Under the pieces are notes generated by a model that made no database searches, was not told the DNA's origin, and worked only from the letters and a program-made list of their open reading frames with translations. This document shows positions 20,954 to 32,224 of a DNA stretch of 64,000 bases, one piece after another. The stretch comes from Paenibacillus sp. JCM 18996 (lineage in GTDB: Bacteria; Bacillota; Bacilli; Paenibacillales; NBRC-103111). Location: positions 13,617-77,616 of the forward strand of contig BBFE01000014.1 of assembly GCA_001313085.1 (NCBI GenBank), given 5' to 3'. The translations under genes and the position numbers were made by a program. Numbering within the stretch: position 1 is the first letter of the stretch; each line of letters opens with the position of its first letter.

Positions 20954-21124
20954 TTATTCCAGATTGCCTTCAGTGGTTGTTTCCGACTGCTGGCCAGCGG
21001 CGCCGGCTTCACTGTTTAATTTGGATGCCAGCTGCTTTACTTGCTGCTGCTCCTGCTCGCCTTCCGCGTTAGCCAGGGCCGCATTCAGTCCGTGAGAAAC
21101 GACATTCTGCTCTTTGCCTGCCAT
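20954..21124 (-). CDS. Small Gln/Ala-rich hypothetical protein
   Basis: A 56-residue gene behind a GGGGGGTGAACC ribosome site: MAGKEQNVVSHGLNAALANA, EGEQEQQQVKQLASKLNSEA, then GAAGQQSETTTEGNLE. It is strongly hydrophilic and probably helical. Convergent with the small gene at 20661 and sharing its terminator. No family recognised; size and composition are those of small spore or cytosolic proteins of spore formers. Confidence 0.6.
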   Translation of the reverse strand: MAGKEQNVVSHGLNAALANAEGEQEQQQVKQLASKLNSEAGAAGQQSETTTEGNLE

Positions 21125-21269
21125 TATGGTTCACCCCCCTCATTATGCACTACAAAGTATCTCTCCAAATCCAACTCATTATTACAACAATTCCTTTAAC
21201 GATGGATGCCGCAGCTGAATAAATCAAATTCCATAAGTATAAAATAACCTTCAACTGGAGGTGTAACCA

Positions 21270-21455
21270 TTGAGTGGACAAGGCAGCCTTGATCAAGAAG
21301 AACAGCAGGACAACCGTATTTTCAACAACAGACCGCCTGGTATTGCAGAGGATTTTGACATCATCGATGAAGAAGATAAGCTGGACCAAGTTTTTTTTAT
21401 GCCCGATCAAACAGATGACAAGAATAACACCGTCAATAAGGACAAAAGCCGCTGA
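21270..21455 (+). CDS. Small acidic hypothetical protein
   Basis: A TTG start behind GGAGGTGTAACCA gives MSGQGSLDQEEQQDNRIFNN and then PPGIAEDFDIIDEEDKLDQV, about 60 residues with many Asp and Glu. An internal T8 run leaves the frame open but may have added one Phe (FF for F). A good terminator follows. Similar in character to the proteins at 43853 and 50589. Function unknown. Confidence 0.6.
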   Translation: MSGQGSLDQEEQQDNRIFNNRPPGIAEDFDIIDEEDKLDQVFFMPDQTDDKNNTVNKDKSR

Positions 21456-21488
21456 ACGCGGGATCTTGCCACGTCCTTGCGTAAAGTG

Positions 21489-21527
21489 AGCCGTTTACCT
21501 GATGGCAGGGCGGCTCGTTTTTTTTCT
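21489..21527 (+). terminator. Rho-independent terminator
   Basis: GAGCCG and CGGCTC pair around a 17-base loop and are followed by GTTTTTTTT. Confidence 0.7.
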
Positions 21528-21609
21528 GTTAATGCATTGCTCATCCCCGCTCCCCTCTGGCAAAATATGGTTTGCCATTTACGTCTTCATGCGAGAAAAA
21601 AGGAGAATC

Positions 21610-22974
21610 ATGGATAACGCAAAAAAGAAATGAGCATGAAAAAGCGCGGCTGCAGTGGTGGCAGCTGTCTTTGCTCGGGGTAGCCTGCACGATCGGCACC
21701 GGATATTTTCTTGGATCCAGCATCGCGATCAAAATCGGGGGGCCTTCCGTTCTGATCGCCTTTTTTTGCTGGCGGCTCTCGGAACGTATACCGTATTTGA
21801 CGCTTGGCAAGAATGACGTCAGCTGAGCCGCTCGAGGGGTCTTTCCGCTCTTACGCCAAAAAAAGCCTATGGCCAATGGGCGGGGTTCAGCAGCGGCTGG
21901 GTATATTGGTGCTCTGAATTATTAATTATGGGCAGTCAATTGACGGCGCTCTCTATCTTTTCGCGTTTTTTGGCTGCCGAATGTGCCTTTGTGGATTTTT
22001 TGCGGCGTCATACGGGATTTTAGGGATTGCAGTGATTTTAACAGGAACGGCAGGTTTCGAACGTCTGGAGAACTTATTCGCCGTGATCAAAATAGCGGCC
22101 ATTCTCATGTTTCTTATCATTGCGGCGGCGGCGCTTTTAGGACTTATCGACGGACAGTCGGCGAGTTCGCCGAGTTTTCCGCGAACGATCGAGACCTTTT
22201 TTGCCTAATGGGGTGATGGGGCTTTGGTCTTCCCTGATCTATGCGTTCTACGCGTTTGGCGGCATAGAAATTATGGGCCTCATGGCGATGCGCTGCGTAA
22301 GCCGCAGGATGCGCCGAAATCGGGCAAAATCATGCTCTCCCTTCTCGCGTTTATCTATGTGCTTTCGCTCATTTTGGCCATCACGATGGTCTCATGGACG
22401 TCTTTCCACTCCAAAAAAAGAGCCCTTTTGTCGTGGCACTGGACAGCTACCCGCTGCCATTTGTACCGCATGTGTTCAACGCCGTCCTGATTATTGCGGG
22501 ATTCTCGACGATGGTCGCTTCCTTGTTCGCGGTAACGGGCATGCTGGTCACCTTGGCTGAAGATCATGACGCCCCTTCCCTCTTCACCAAAAAAAAGCGA
22601 AAAGGTAAAACGCCGCTCACCGCTTTGGGTCTTACCACCGGAGGCTGATAGTCTCCGTTCTTTTGTCGCTTATGATGCCGGGCCACATCTATGAATATTT
22701 TACAACTGCGGCCGGGCTGATGCTCCTGTACAACTGGCTGTTTATCCTGATCACGTCGGGCCGGTTGCTGGAGCTCTCGTTTTGGGGCAGTTGAAACGCT
22801 ATACCGGCGTCGTTCTTTTGCTGCTCGCGGTGAGCGGAACCGTTTTTTCACGCAACGAGCCGCCCCGGATTTTTCATCAGCCTGTTGTTTATCGTCATCA
22901 TTGCTTTGGTCACCCTCTTGATGCGCTTTGTATGGAAAAAAAACGCAGCGGGGCCGGAAACGGGGGCGAACTAA
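21610..22974 (+). CDS. Amino acid permease (APC superfamily)
   Basis: An ATG with AAAAGGAGAATC upstream starts MDNAKRNEHEKARLQWWQLS, then LLGVACTIGTGYFLGSSIAI is the unwound first helix with the conserved GTGYFLG motif of amino acid/polyamine permeases. Further helices include FERLENLFAVIKIAAILMFL, SLIYAFYAFGGIEIMGLMA and HVFNAVLIIAGFSTMVASLF. About 450 residues after repair. At least eight slips occur, most at A/T runs (near 21610-21626, 21763, 21857, 22199, 22415, 22589) and some in short G or C runs, making this one of the most damaged genes here. The substrate is unknown. Confidence 0.8.
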
Positions 22975-23604
22975 AGAAACAGCGCTTTGAACGCTTCCAC
23001 TCCGAAGTAGAGACCGAACCCGATCAGAGACAACCCCGAAAGTACGGAGATAAATCCAAGGATTCGGCCGGTTAGCAAGTTCCGGAAGCTGCTCGCTATA
23101 CAAGCCATCGTCACATCCCATAACAAGATCCCCAGTATGATGGCGAAGCTGTATAAAACCAGCTCATGCTGATGGTAAGTAGCTGCGGTCTCCGCCAGCA
23201 CGGAACCGTAGATGCCAAGCCAAAAAAAGAACGGTCAAAGGGCTGGACAGCGACATGAGAAAACCGGAAAGAAACGATTTGGCTGGAGACTCGTCGCTTT
23301 TATGACGTGTGGCCTGAATTTTTTTCCCGCTCCCCGCAAACTCTCCAGCCCCGTGTAAATTAATATGAAGCACCCGAACAGCCAAAGAAACGTTTTCATA
23401 AAAGGGGAATTAAGGAAGTGGATAACGCCCATATACACTAAAAAACATATACAACGCATCCGCGGTCATCGCTCCGACGCCTACCAGCCAAGCTTGCAAA
23501 AAAAGCCGTTTTTTGATGCCCCTGTCCAATTGGGCGGCATTGATCGGCCCTATCGGCGCTGACAACGATAATCCCAAGAAAAGATAGCTGATAAATATGC
23601 TCAT
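22971..23604 (-). CDS. LysE family exporter
   Basis: About 208 residues. The N-terminus ISYLFLGLSLSAPIGPINAA contains the PIGP motif of LysE/RhtB exporters; VYMGVIHFLNSPFMKTFLWL, GFLMSLSSPLTVLFWLGIYG and ISVLSGLSLIGFGLYFGVEA are membrane helices. It ends inside the tail of the convergent APC permease gene. Frame breaks sit at A/T runs near 23223, 23320, 23440, 23499 and 23511. It probably exports an amino acid or metabolite. Confidence 0.85.
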
Positions 23605-23756
23605 TGCATATCCCCCTGGTCGTTTATGTTTGCATCAGGCTCGTACATATTTATGCACAGCCCGAAGAAACTATGACACCGCCAGGCAGGCCCATCTTCT
23701 TGTCCTGCAATGAATGCATGCCTTGCACGCAAGAAACTTTTTTTTGGGTATGAACG

Positions 23757-23810
23757 AAAAGCACCTCTTCAAGCAGCCTAATAGGCTTCCTTGCAAGAGG
23801 TGCTTTATCC
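23757..23810 (-). terminator. Terminator after the second sugar-transport operon
   Basis: AAAGCACCTCTT and AAGAGGTGCTTT pair around an inner hairpin AGCCTAATAGGCT. T/A tracts flank it. It lies just after the binding-protein stop. Confidence 0.7.
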
Positions 23811-23815
23811 ATAAG

Positions 23816-25515
23816 CTATTTTTTTTCTTGTTCTTCGCGTCGTAAGCCTGCTGATACACTTCCAAATAGCGCTTCAGGTTCATATTGTCGAGATTTTTTT
23901 CACATAAGAATCCCAGTTTTTTTGTCGATATCCGAGTCGCCAGTGACGAACCGGGCCATCATTTCTTTTACGTGGTCAAGTATCGTTTTCTCCAGGTCCG
24001 CTATTTCCGAAGCTTGGTCGGCGGTAAAGAATACAGGCGGCAGGACCTTGTCGATCGGCATTTGGTTCGGTTCCATTTTTTTGTTTGGTTTCGTTGTATA
24101 GAATGACTTCCAAAGGCTGCTCGGGATTTACTGCTTCACCCAGACGGAAATCGTCCGAGCGGTAGTTCGGCCCTGTCTGCCCCCAGTTGAAATTCTGCAC
24201 CCCTCCCCAGGGAGTGAGCTGCTTCCATATGGCCGGCTTGCCATTGATGCCGGTTTCTCCCTTCTCCGCATAGCGCCATTCTTTGCCTTCCGTGCCTGCG
24301 TACCAGTGCAAGGTGGTGTCAGGAGAATTATACAGGAAGTCCGCGAGGCGGAAAGCGAGTTCCGGATTTTTTGGCGTTCTTGGTGATGATATATTGTCCG
24401 TTGCCACTACGTAGATGATAGGCGGCTACTTGAAAGCCGCTTGGCCCTTTTAACGGAGCACTGCCACATACTCCTTCCATCTGCCGCTTTTTTTTGCGCC
24501 CAACTGGGTGAGCGAGCCCATATTATGCCCGGATGAAGCTCCAAGAATGGCTATATCCGGGTTCTCGCCCAGCTTTTTTTAACTGGTTATTGTCCTGGGT
24601 CAAAGCTTGCGGATCTATCAGGCCTTCGGCATACAGCTTGCGCAAATACTTCAAGCCTTCCTTCCACTCCGGCTTATTGTAAGGCACCGTCACTTTTCCG
24701 TTTTCCAGGTACAGCTTCTTGTCTCCGTGGTCGTAAATAAACGAGTTCATCAAAAAAAGGAGTCGATCATCTGGGTGGTGAATAAATGGCTGCTTGACGC
24801 TTGGATCGAGCCTGAGAGCGGAATTTCATCCGCCTTTCCGTTTCCGTTCGGATCCTTGGTTTTAAACGCTTTCAAAACCTCGTAAAACTCATCTGTCGTC
24901 GTGGGCATCTTCAATCCCAGCTTATCAAGCCATGGCTTGTAAATCCACATCCTCTGCTGGTACATGCAATGATAGCATTCGTTCACCTGCGGCAGCGCGT
25001 AAATATTACCGTCGGGTGCGGTGATCAAATCTTTATAAAAAAACGACTTCGCTTTGAACATTTTTTTGAATTTCTACGCCATGCTTGTCAATCAAATCAT
25101 TTAAAGGAAGAAATACTCCCTGGTTCCCGTAGATCATCATCTGCGTCGGCGACACGCCGAAGCCCATGATCACGTCAGGGTAGTCGCCGCTCGACAGCAC
25201 CAGATTCAGCTTTTCGTTAGCCGACTTTTCCGGTGCCACTTCCCATTCGATGTGCACGTTCGTCTTTTCCTCCAGCCATTTTGTAAAATCGTTTGTGGCA
25301 AAATCTTCAACGCTCGCGCTTCCTTTTACCAGGATCTTCAGCGTCGATTTTTTTCCTTCGTGATCGGAAGCTGCCCGGGAGGATTGAGAGTAACCGATGA
25401 TTTTCCCTTGTCCCCTGTGCTGCCGCCGCCGGTTTCCTCTTTTCCCGAACATCCGCCTAATGCCAAACTGAGACATAGAACGAACAACGAGATAACGGTC
25501 ACTGTTTTTTTTCAA
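23816..25515 (-). CDS. Sugar ABC transporter substrate-binding lipoprotein
   Basis: About 560 residues. A TTG start gives MKKTVTVISLFVLCLSLALG ending in the lipobox GGC. The mature protein reads STLKILVKGSASVEDFATND, WLEEKTNVHIEWEVAPEKSA, APDGNIYALPQVNECYHCMY and WYAGTEGKEWRYAEKGETGI, as in LplA-type binding proteins for oligosaccharides. Nine or more A/T-run slips break it (near 25506, 25347, 25063, 25037, 24751, 24571, 24487, 24367, 24078, 23928, 23897, 23819). Last gene of the operon 27454 to 23816. Confidence 0.87.
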
Positions 25516-25550
25516 TATAAAACCCTCCTTTGTTAGTTGGCGAGGCGCGG

Positions 25551-26450
25551 CTATCCTTTCAAAGAACCGATCATGATCCCTTTTACAAAATATTTCTGCA
25601 CGAACGGGTAAACCGCCAGAAGCGGTACGCTGGCCACGACAATCAAGGAATATTTCAGCAGCTCCCTGAGCCCTTCCCTTTTCGCCTGTTCCGCTACGTC
25701 CATCATCATGCTCAAATCCACTTCATTCTGCACCAGAATGTCCCTTAGCACCAGCTGCAGCGGATACAAATTCTGCTTTTTTCAAATACAGCAGCGCGTT
25801 AAAGTAGGAATTCCAGTGTCCCACGGCATAAAACAGCGTGATTACGGCTATAATCGGACCCGACAAAGGAATGACAATTTTCCATATAAACTGAAAGTCG
25901 GTGCAGCCGTCGATTTGGGACGCTTCAAGAAGTTCATCGGGAATGGTGGTTTGGAAGTAGGTTCTTGTGATGATCATATTCCATATCCCAGTGCGCCCGG
26001 CAAAATCATGGACCAAGTGGTGTTCAGCAGTCCCAGGTCCTTGACCACAAGGTATGTGGGAATCAAACCGCCGGAAAACATCATTGTGAAAACGAACAGA
26101 AACATAAACACATTTTTTTGCCGTAAAAAATCTTTTCTGGACAAGGGGTACGCCGCGAGAACCGTCATTACCACGTTAATCAGCGTGCCGACAACCGTAT
26201 AATAGAATGAGTTCGCAAACCCGCTCCAGATCAGCTTGTGCTTGAATACCGCTTTATAGCCTTCCATTGTCGGATCTATGGGCCAGAGCCAGACTTTGCC
26301 TGAAATGACCGCCTCCGAATTGCTGACCGAAGAGCTTATAATATAAATAAGCGGGTATAGGATCGTAACAAGGAACAGGGATAAAATCAAATAATTAATA
26401 ACAGTAAATATCCGGTCGGCCCTTGATTCTTTTACAATCGAATCTTCCAT
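25551..26450 (-). CDS. Carbohydrate ABC transporter permease, LplC/MalG type
   Basis: About 298 residues: DRIFTVINYLILSLFLVTIL at the start, the contact loop IPDELLEASQIDGCTDFQFI and the end KGIMIGSLKG. It is a close relative of the permease at 554. Breaks lie at A/T runs near 26113, 25978 and 25775. The ATG has AAGGGGATC upstream and follows the LplB gene after 24 bases. Confidence 0.9.
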
Positions 26451-26474
26451 AAGGATCCCCTTTCCGTTCCCCGC

Positions 26475-27454
26475 TTACCACAGGCTCGCCTGCTTGGTCT
26501 TCTGGGCAATCTTATTTACGGCTACGAGGAGAATCAGATTGATGATGGATTTAAACAATCCGATGGCGGAGGAATAAGAATAATTCATGGCCTGGGACGC
26601 CAAACCGATCTTATACACATAAGTATCAATGATTTCCGAAGTACGCATATTAAGCGGATTTTGCATTAACAAAACTTTTTTCAAACCCGACATCCAGCAT
26701 GTGGCCGGTGTTCATAATCAGCATAATAATCGCAATCGGCATAATGCCGGGAATATCGATATGCCACATCCTCTGCAGCTTGTTCGCCCCGTCTACCACT
26801 GCCGCCTCGTGAAGCGAAGGATCAATGCTCGACAGCGCGGCCAGATAGATGATACAGCCAAAACCGACACTCTGCCATATGCCAGACCAGACATAAATAG
26901 ACTTGAAATACTCGGGTGTGCCCATAAAATTAACCGGATGCAATCCTAAAGCATGAAACATATGATTGACGATTCCGTTTCTCGGATCAAGCATTTCGAG
27001 GATAATTCCTACCATAACTACAATAGAAATGAAGTGAGGTGCATAGGTGATCATCTGCACCGATTTCTTGAAAAAAATTTGTTTTTTTACGTAATTCAGG
27101 CTCAGTGCAAGGATGATTGGAAACGGAAACCCCGCCAGCAAGCCGTAAACGCTCAGAACAATGGTATTGCTCATGATCCTCCAGAAATCATAAGAGTTGA
27201 AGAATCTGACGAAGTGTTTCAAACCGACCCACTCGCTCCCCCAGATTCCTTTTGTCACTATGTAGTTCTTAAAAGCGATCTGGCGCCATACATCGGCATA
27301 TATTTGAAGATAATGATGTAAAGCAGGGGCAGAGCGATAAGCACATAGAGACGCCATACTTTTTTGGATCTTTTTTTAAAGGTATAAAGCTCTTTGCCTT
27401 CGCGGCGGCATTGGCCTGCATTCCCGGGGACGACGTTTGTTTAAGCGCTTCCAA
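26475..27454 (-). CDS. Carbohydrate ABC transporter permease, LplB type
   Basis: About 325 residues. A TTG start behind GAGGAGGTGAGAAA gives MEALKQTSSPGMQANAAAKA; the protein then reads IIIFKYMPMYGARIAFKNYI, KSVQMITYAPHFISIVVMVG and the contact loop DGANKLQRMWHIDIPGIMPI. It ends KTKQASLW, which guides the repair of the paralogue at 1464. Breaks lie near 27361-27378, 27285 and 26676-26682. First gene of the operon, with candidate AraC-type operators upstream. Confidence 0.9.
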
Positions 27455-27659
27455 TTTCTCACCTCCTCATTGCTTCGCTGATTTCCATAGAAAATTGACC
27501 TGGTTGCGGTGCGGACAAAAAAATTTTTACCCCTCCTTCCCATTATGGTTGCGGCCTTCTTGGCCCTGCTGATGGTCTGCCTAATCCAACGATAAGCGAC
27601 TTACCGGGCGATGTAAATGTGAAAGCTTGTGGTTCGATGTGCAGGCATTCAGAACCGCT

Positions 27660-27703
27660 TTGTGCATTTGTGTTCAACTTGTGCATTTATTAAGAATACG
27701 CTT
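27660..27703. promoter_or_regulatory. Candidate AraC-type direct repeats and cre-like sequence before the second transport operon
   Basis: TTGTGCATTT occurs at 27660-27669 and 27679-27688, 19 bases apart, about two helical turns, as AraC-family regulators often require. Beside it, the minus strand holds TGAAAGCGTATTCT (27690-27703), which resembles a cre site with two mismatches. Both lie between the AraC-type regulator gene and the lplB-like gene. Confidence 0.45.
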
Positions 27704-30026
27704 TCATTTTGCGCTTGAATCACGGAACTTCGTAGTGCTGACCCCATTGATTCGTTTAAACGCCCTGCAAAATGTATTGGATGAACTGTAACCCACCTGC
27801 TCCGCAATTTCGTAGACGGGCAGTACCGTATTCGCCAGCAGCTCCTTGGCCCGTTTCATGCGCAGGTGTTCCAGATAATCGGAGAAGTTCTCACCGGTCT
27901 GCTCTTTGAAAAAAATTGGGACAAATACCCTTTGGATATTGCAAAACGGTCCGCTACCGCTTCCAGGCAAAGGCCTGGCTCACCGTATGAATCGTGCATC
28001 AGCTCTACGATGTTTACCATAAGCTCGGTATTCTGGCTTTTCTTATGCTCATTCACAAAATCGCACACCTGACGGTAGGTGGCGACGAGCGATGTGAAGT
28101 TATTGTCCAATCCCTCGAAAGAAGCCATATCCCCGGAAAACGGCTTCATTTGCTCCAGAGCCTCGCCTTCATCCATACCGACCTGGGGCAAAAGCTTTAC
28201 GATGGTCCCCCACATTTCATTCATAAAGAGCCGCAGCATCGTCACCGACAGGTTCCGTTCATCGAAATTAATCCGGTGCAGCTCTTGAAGCAGCGATTCC
28301 ACGCCGGTTTGCTCACCCGCTTTTGCCATATTGCTCAGCCGGTGCTCCAAATCCGAAGGGTAATAGTATCCATTGGTTTCTTTAGGCAGCTCATCAAACC
28401 TCATGATTCCGTTCCTGTTTCGCCAAAGCAAATATTCCAAAGCCCGTTTGGCTTCCTCGTAAGAACGCGAAACATTGAGCAGGTCCTGATAGATACCGCC
28501 TAGAGCGAATCTCGCCGCCATATTCAAGCGGGTGTGGATCGTGTCGCTCAGCCGCCTTATCTTTTCTTCCAGCTTGGCCGCATCGTGCATGGGCGGATCG
28601 GAGCCGAAAGCGAACAACAAGGCGAACTGGTCTTCGGCCACATCATGGCAATGGGCGTCGCCGTTTGTCTCCTCGAGCAGTATCTCCTTGACCATGACGC
28701 GTTTGACATCCAGCTCTTCCAGGGCGCTGCGGTTAAAGATACTTTCGTACCCCCGAAGCTGGAGAATGGCCGCCATGTAATATTTGGCTTGCGTTTCTAT
28801 GCCGACATGCTGAAGAAGCACAGGGAGTTCGTTTGGGGATACATATTCGCCCTTCAAGAGACGTTCAAAAAAAGGGCTGCCTGCAGCAGAGGGGCCTGCT
28901 TCGCCATTTTTTTCCTTCATTTCATGATTATTGTCGATCAGCTCAGACACGGTATCCCGGATAAAACGGTACACATCCGAACCCGTCTCTTGCCGCCCGC
29001 CTGTTCGCTCCAAGATCGTTTCCATGATGGTTTTCAGCGGACGGCTGTTGCGGTAAGCAATTAAATAAGCGGTGAATAGTCCCAAGCACAAAAAAAACGA
29101 AGGTCATGGTAAACGTGATTTTTTTTGATATACAGAACTTTTTTTTGAGCACGACATCCGCTGGCTGGGCTACCAGATAGGTCCAGCCGTTATATTGGGA
29201 GGTGGTGTACGTGATCATCATCTTTTTTTACCGCCGACCTGCTGCAGCATGCTTCCCTGCTTGCCGGTTAAAATGCTTCGATCAACCGCATAGGAAGCAT
29301 CGGAGGACACAGAGCTGACGATGTCGCCGTTCTCGTTTAAGATATAGGCCCACCCGCCGCCGGAGAGGTCAAGGCCGCCAAGCAGCTTGCGAATTTCCCG
29401 GCTGTCTACCGTAATGGCGACCGTTCCTTGCGGAGAGCCTGGCAATCCCAGCGATTGAATATAGGTCATCAGGAATAATTGCTTCCTTTCACCGATACAT
29501 CCTGAGTCGGCAGCACCTTCCGATAATTGTATTCTCCCATGAACAAACGTTCCCATGTTGGCTTGTCCATACTTAGATATTTGAAATATTCATAGAAATC
29601 CGGGAGCGTGTAAGTGGAGCTTTCCGAAAATACAAGCCTGCTGTTCTTGTAGACAACGAAATAATTGAAAATAAAATTATTCGTCAGGCTGAAATTGTGA
29701 ATGCTTTTGCGGGTTTCCAGGATGCGGTAGGTGTTAGCGCCTTCAAAAGGCTCCGTTATATTCTGGAACTGCATAATTCTTGTATCATTAACGAGCTGAA
29801 TGGCAATGGACGCGATCTCGGAGAGCCTGCGGTCCAGGATATCCCTGCTCTGCTGCAAAAGATTCATATTGCCCGTGATGACCTCCCTTTCCATTTCACG
29901 CAGCGTTTTATTATAGATCACCCAACCGAGCAGTAACGGGAGAAGCAAAAAAAATAACATGTTAGGTATCAGAAGACGTAAGAAAACCCCATGCCGGCCT
30001 GCCTTGTTCCGTTTTACCATCCACAT
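27704..30026 (-). CDS. Membrane-bound AraC family regulator with extracytoplasmic sensor
   Basis: About 770 residues. FLRLLIPNMLFFLLLPLLLG is the first membrane helix; a long extracellular region (ILDRRLSEIASIAIQLVNDT, YNYRKVLPTQDVSVKG) resembles a dCache sensor; a second helix near TFVFFVLGLFTAYLIAYRNS leads to a cytoplasmic linker and the C-terminal helix-turn-helix pair RAKELLANTVLPVYEIAEQV, GYSSSNTFCRAFKRINGVS. The start has GGAGGAAACCAA. Slips lie near 27908, 28867, 29091, 29117, 29138, 29224 and 29470. Position directly upstream of the transporter operon implies that it senses the sugar and activates transport. Confidence 0.88.
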
Positions 30027-30121
30027 TTGGTTTCCTCCGTCGCTCAGCTTGACTCCATTGTAAAGCAGTTTTTTCAGGCAGACAACGAAAGAAAAGGTAA
30101 TATTTTGAAAAAAAATCAGTC

Positions 30122-30160
30122 GGGTAAAAAAAACAGACTGCCGCGGCAGCCTGTTTGAAA
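30122..30160 (-). terminator. Terminator after glpQ
   Basis: AAACAG-GCTGCCGCGGCAG-CTGTTT forms an interrupted stem on the minus strand, followed by U8. Confidence 0.65.
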
Positions 30161-30187
30161 TGTATATCCATTCCGGGCATACAACCT

Positions 30188-30925
30188 TTATTGTTCTCCC
30201 AAAAGCTTTCTTAGGCGGCCCGGGTAATCCGTTATAATGCCGCTCATTCCGTACTGTATCGCTTTCTTCAAATGCTCTTCTTCATTGACGGTCCAGGCAT
30301 AAACGCGCAGTCCGTGCTCTATGGCTTTCTGCACGTCACCCCGGCGAAGCCTTGGGAATCTTGGATGCAGGGAATAAACTTCCAAGCCGGATGCTTCAGG
30401 CAGCTTCCAATGCCGTCCGAGCCATAAGTCGTACAATAGCCCGATCTTCACTTCGGGAGCGATCTCCTTGAGGTTGTGCAGACATTCGTAATCAAAAGAG
30501 GACACGACGACGGAATCCATCCGGTTCTTCTTCTTTAACAGCTCGGCCAGTACTGGTTCCAGCTTGCCGGTGTGGGCGCCAGCTTTGATCTCAACGTTAA
30601 TCATGAGACTTTGCGGCGCCAAGTCGAACACTTCCTCAAGCAGAGGAAGGCGTTCGCCTGCGAACCTTTCGTGGAACCAGCGGCCTGCGTCCAGCTTCTT
30701 TAACTCTTCCACTGTCATATCGTGGATCGAGCCCGTGCCGTCCGTAGTCCGGTTGACGGTTGTATCGTGGATAACGACGAGCTGGCCGTCCTTCGATAGG
30801 TGCACATCCAATTCAAAAGCGTCGCAGCCCTGCTCGAGAGCCAGCTTGAAGGAAGAAAGCGTGTTTTCCGGCGCTTCCCCGGCGGCCCCTCGATGGCCGA
30901 TTACTAACGGTTTTGCTTCAGACAT
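30188..30925 (-). CDS. glpQ: Glycerophosphodiester phosphodiesterase
   Basis: An intact 245-residue enzyme that hydrolyses glycerophosphodiesters to glycerol 3-phosphate and alcohols. IGHRGAAGEAPENT carries the first catalytic His; FELDVHLSKDGQLVVIHD carries the metal-binding Glu/Asp and second His; VNVEIK-type residues occur as MINVEIKAG. The preferred start, MSEAKPLVIGHRG, has GAGGGGATA upstream; a longer reading adds 28 unsupported residues. No signal peptide, so it probably acts in the cytoplasm on recycled lipid head groups. Confidence 0.92.
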   Translation of the reverse strand: MSEAKPLVIGHRGAAGEAPENTLSSFKLALEQGCDAFELDVHLSKDGQLVVIHDTTVNRTTDGTGSIHDMTVEELKKLDAGRWFHERFAGERLPLLEEVFDLAPQSLMINVEIKAGAHTGKLEPVLAELLKKKNRMDSVVVSSFDYECLHNLKEIAPEVKIGLLYDLWLGRHWKLPEASGLEVYSLHPRFPRLRRGDVQKAIEHGLRVYAWTVNEEEHLKKAIQYGMSGIITDYPGRLRKLLGEQ

Positions 30926-31043
30926 TTGTTCATATCCCCTCTTCACTGTTTTAGTTGACCATAATTTTTTTATTATGTAAACAAAAATCAAGTTCACACT
31001 TTTCATCACCAGCTTACCCGCCCTTAAATAGGAAGATCTGTAT

Positions 31044-32067
31044 TTACTGTGCTGATCTTATCGCCACGAAAATATGTTCGAACAGCAGATTCCTGGAAAT
31101 TATTGCGTTATTTCTTCCGCTGGTTTTTTTTCGGATGACGGCGACGACATCGAGTCCAGGGACGATCATTAAATACTGGCCTCCATAACCGAAGGCAAAG
31201 AAACAATCCGCAACTCCGTTGTGTTCCTGCGGGGAAACCCACCAGTGATAACCATAGCAGCCGTAAATGGGAGGCACGTAGTTGGACAGCCCTTTATGCT
31301 TGAAGCTTGTAGACTGTTCCACCCATGCTTCGGGCACCAGCTGTTCCCCGAACCAGCTGCCTTTGCGCAAATAAAGCAGGCCGAACTTCAGCAAATCCGC
31401 TGTCGATAGATAAAGCCCGGCGCCCCCCTCGTTGATTCCTCCGCTGATATTCCATCTGGAACCTTTAAATCCCATTTTGCCGAAAAGCTTATCTTTGGCG
31501 TACTGCATCGCACTTTGGCCAGTGGCTTTCGTAAGGATGGCGGACAGCAGATGGGAGCCCCTGTATTGTATGTAAAAGCTTGCCCGGGTTCGTGAGCCAT
31601 AGGCCTGTCCAGAACAAAGCGAGTCCAATCGTCCGACCGCTTCATTTCGGCGTAGGCTTATCAAAATCCGGCCACTCCCACCCGGGAGTCATCGATAAAA
31701 GGTGCTTGACGCGGATCGATCTCTTACGCTCGTCTGCGTACTGCCCGTCCAAGTCAAAATAATCTGATATAGGCTGCTCCACGCCTTGGATATTTCCTTC
31801 GGCGATGGCGATGCCGATCAAGGCGGACAGCACGCTTTTCGTGCAGGAAAAAAAAGGGAGGCGGGGCGATCTATCCCTTTATCGTGCCACTCCCAAACCA
31901 GATGGCCATGGAGGACGACCGCGGCGCTTTTTTACTTTCCACTGCGGCAGCTTATCCTCCAGGCCTGTCAGCGGAGCCGGGTCCAATCCATGCTGTTCCG
32001 GAGAGCCGGCAGGAAGAAACGGATCCGGTTTTCGCCTGGTGACTGCTCCTGAATTGCTAATCCGCAT
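31044..32067 (-). CDS. Serine hydrolase (class C beta-lactamase fold)
   Basis: About 340 residues. The nucleophile is in SLFSCTKSVLSALIGIAIAE (SxxK as SCTK) and the second motif is YNTGGSHLLSAI. FAFGYGGQYLMIVPGLDVVA is the usual C-terminal strand. Slips occur at T/A runs near 31928 and 31851, at 31663, and at 31574 where one G of five is missing (GGGGC for GGGGGC). No signal peptide is visible. Members act as esterases or peptidases; activity on antibiotics should not be assumed. Confidence 0.82.
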
Positions 32068-32224
32068 AATCGTTCCTCCAGAACATTGGACTATAAGTGT
32101 TATTATATCAAATGGTCAGTAAAATACCGAGCCTCCACTTCTCAAACTAAAAAAGCCTGCTCGACCGGCTCCTCTGAGAGCAGGATCTGCAGGCTGCGGC
32201 GGGTCCGATTAAACGCCTGACGGT

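Noticed and set aside
21489..21527. Riboswitch upstream of the APC permease
   Set aside because: The only clear structure is a simple stem with T8 that directly follows the small gene, best read as its terminator.
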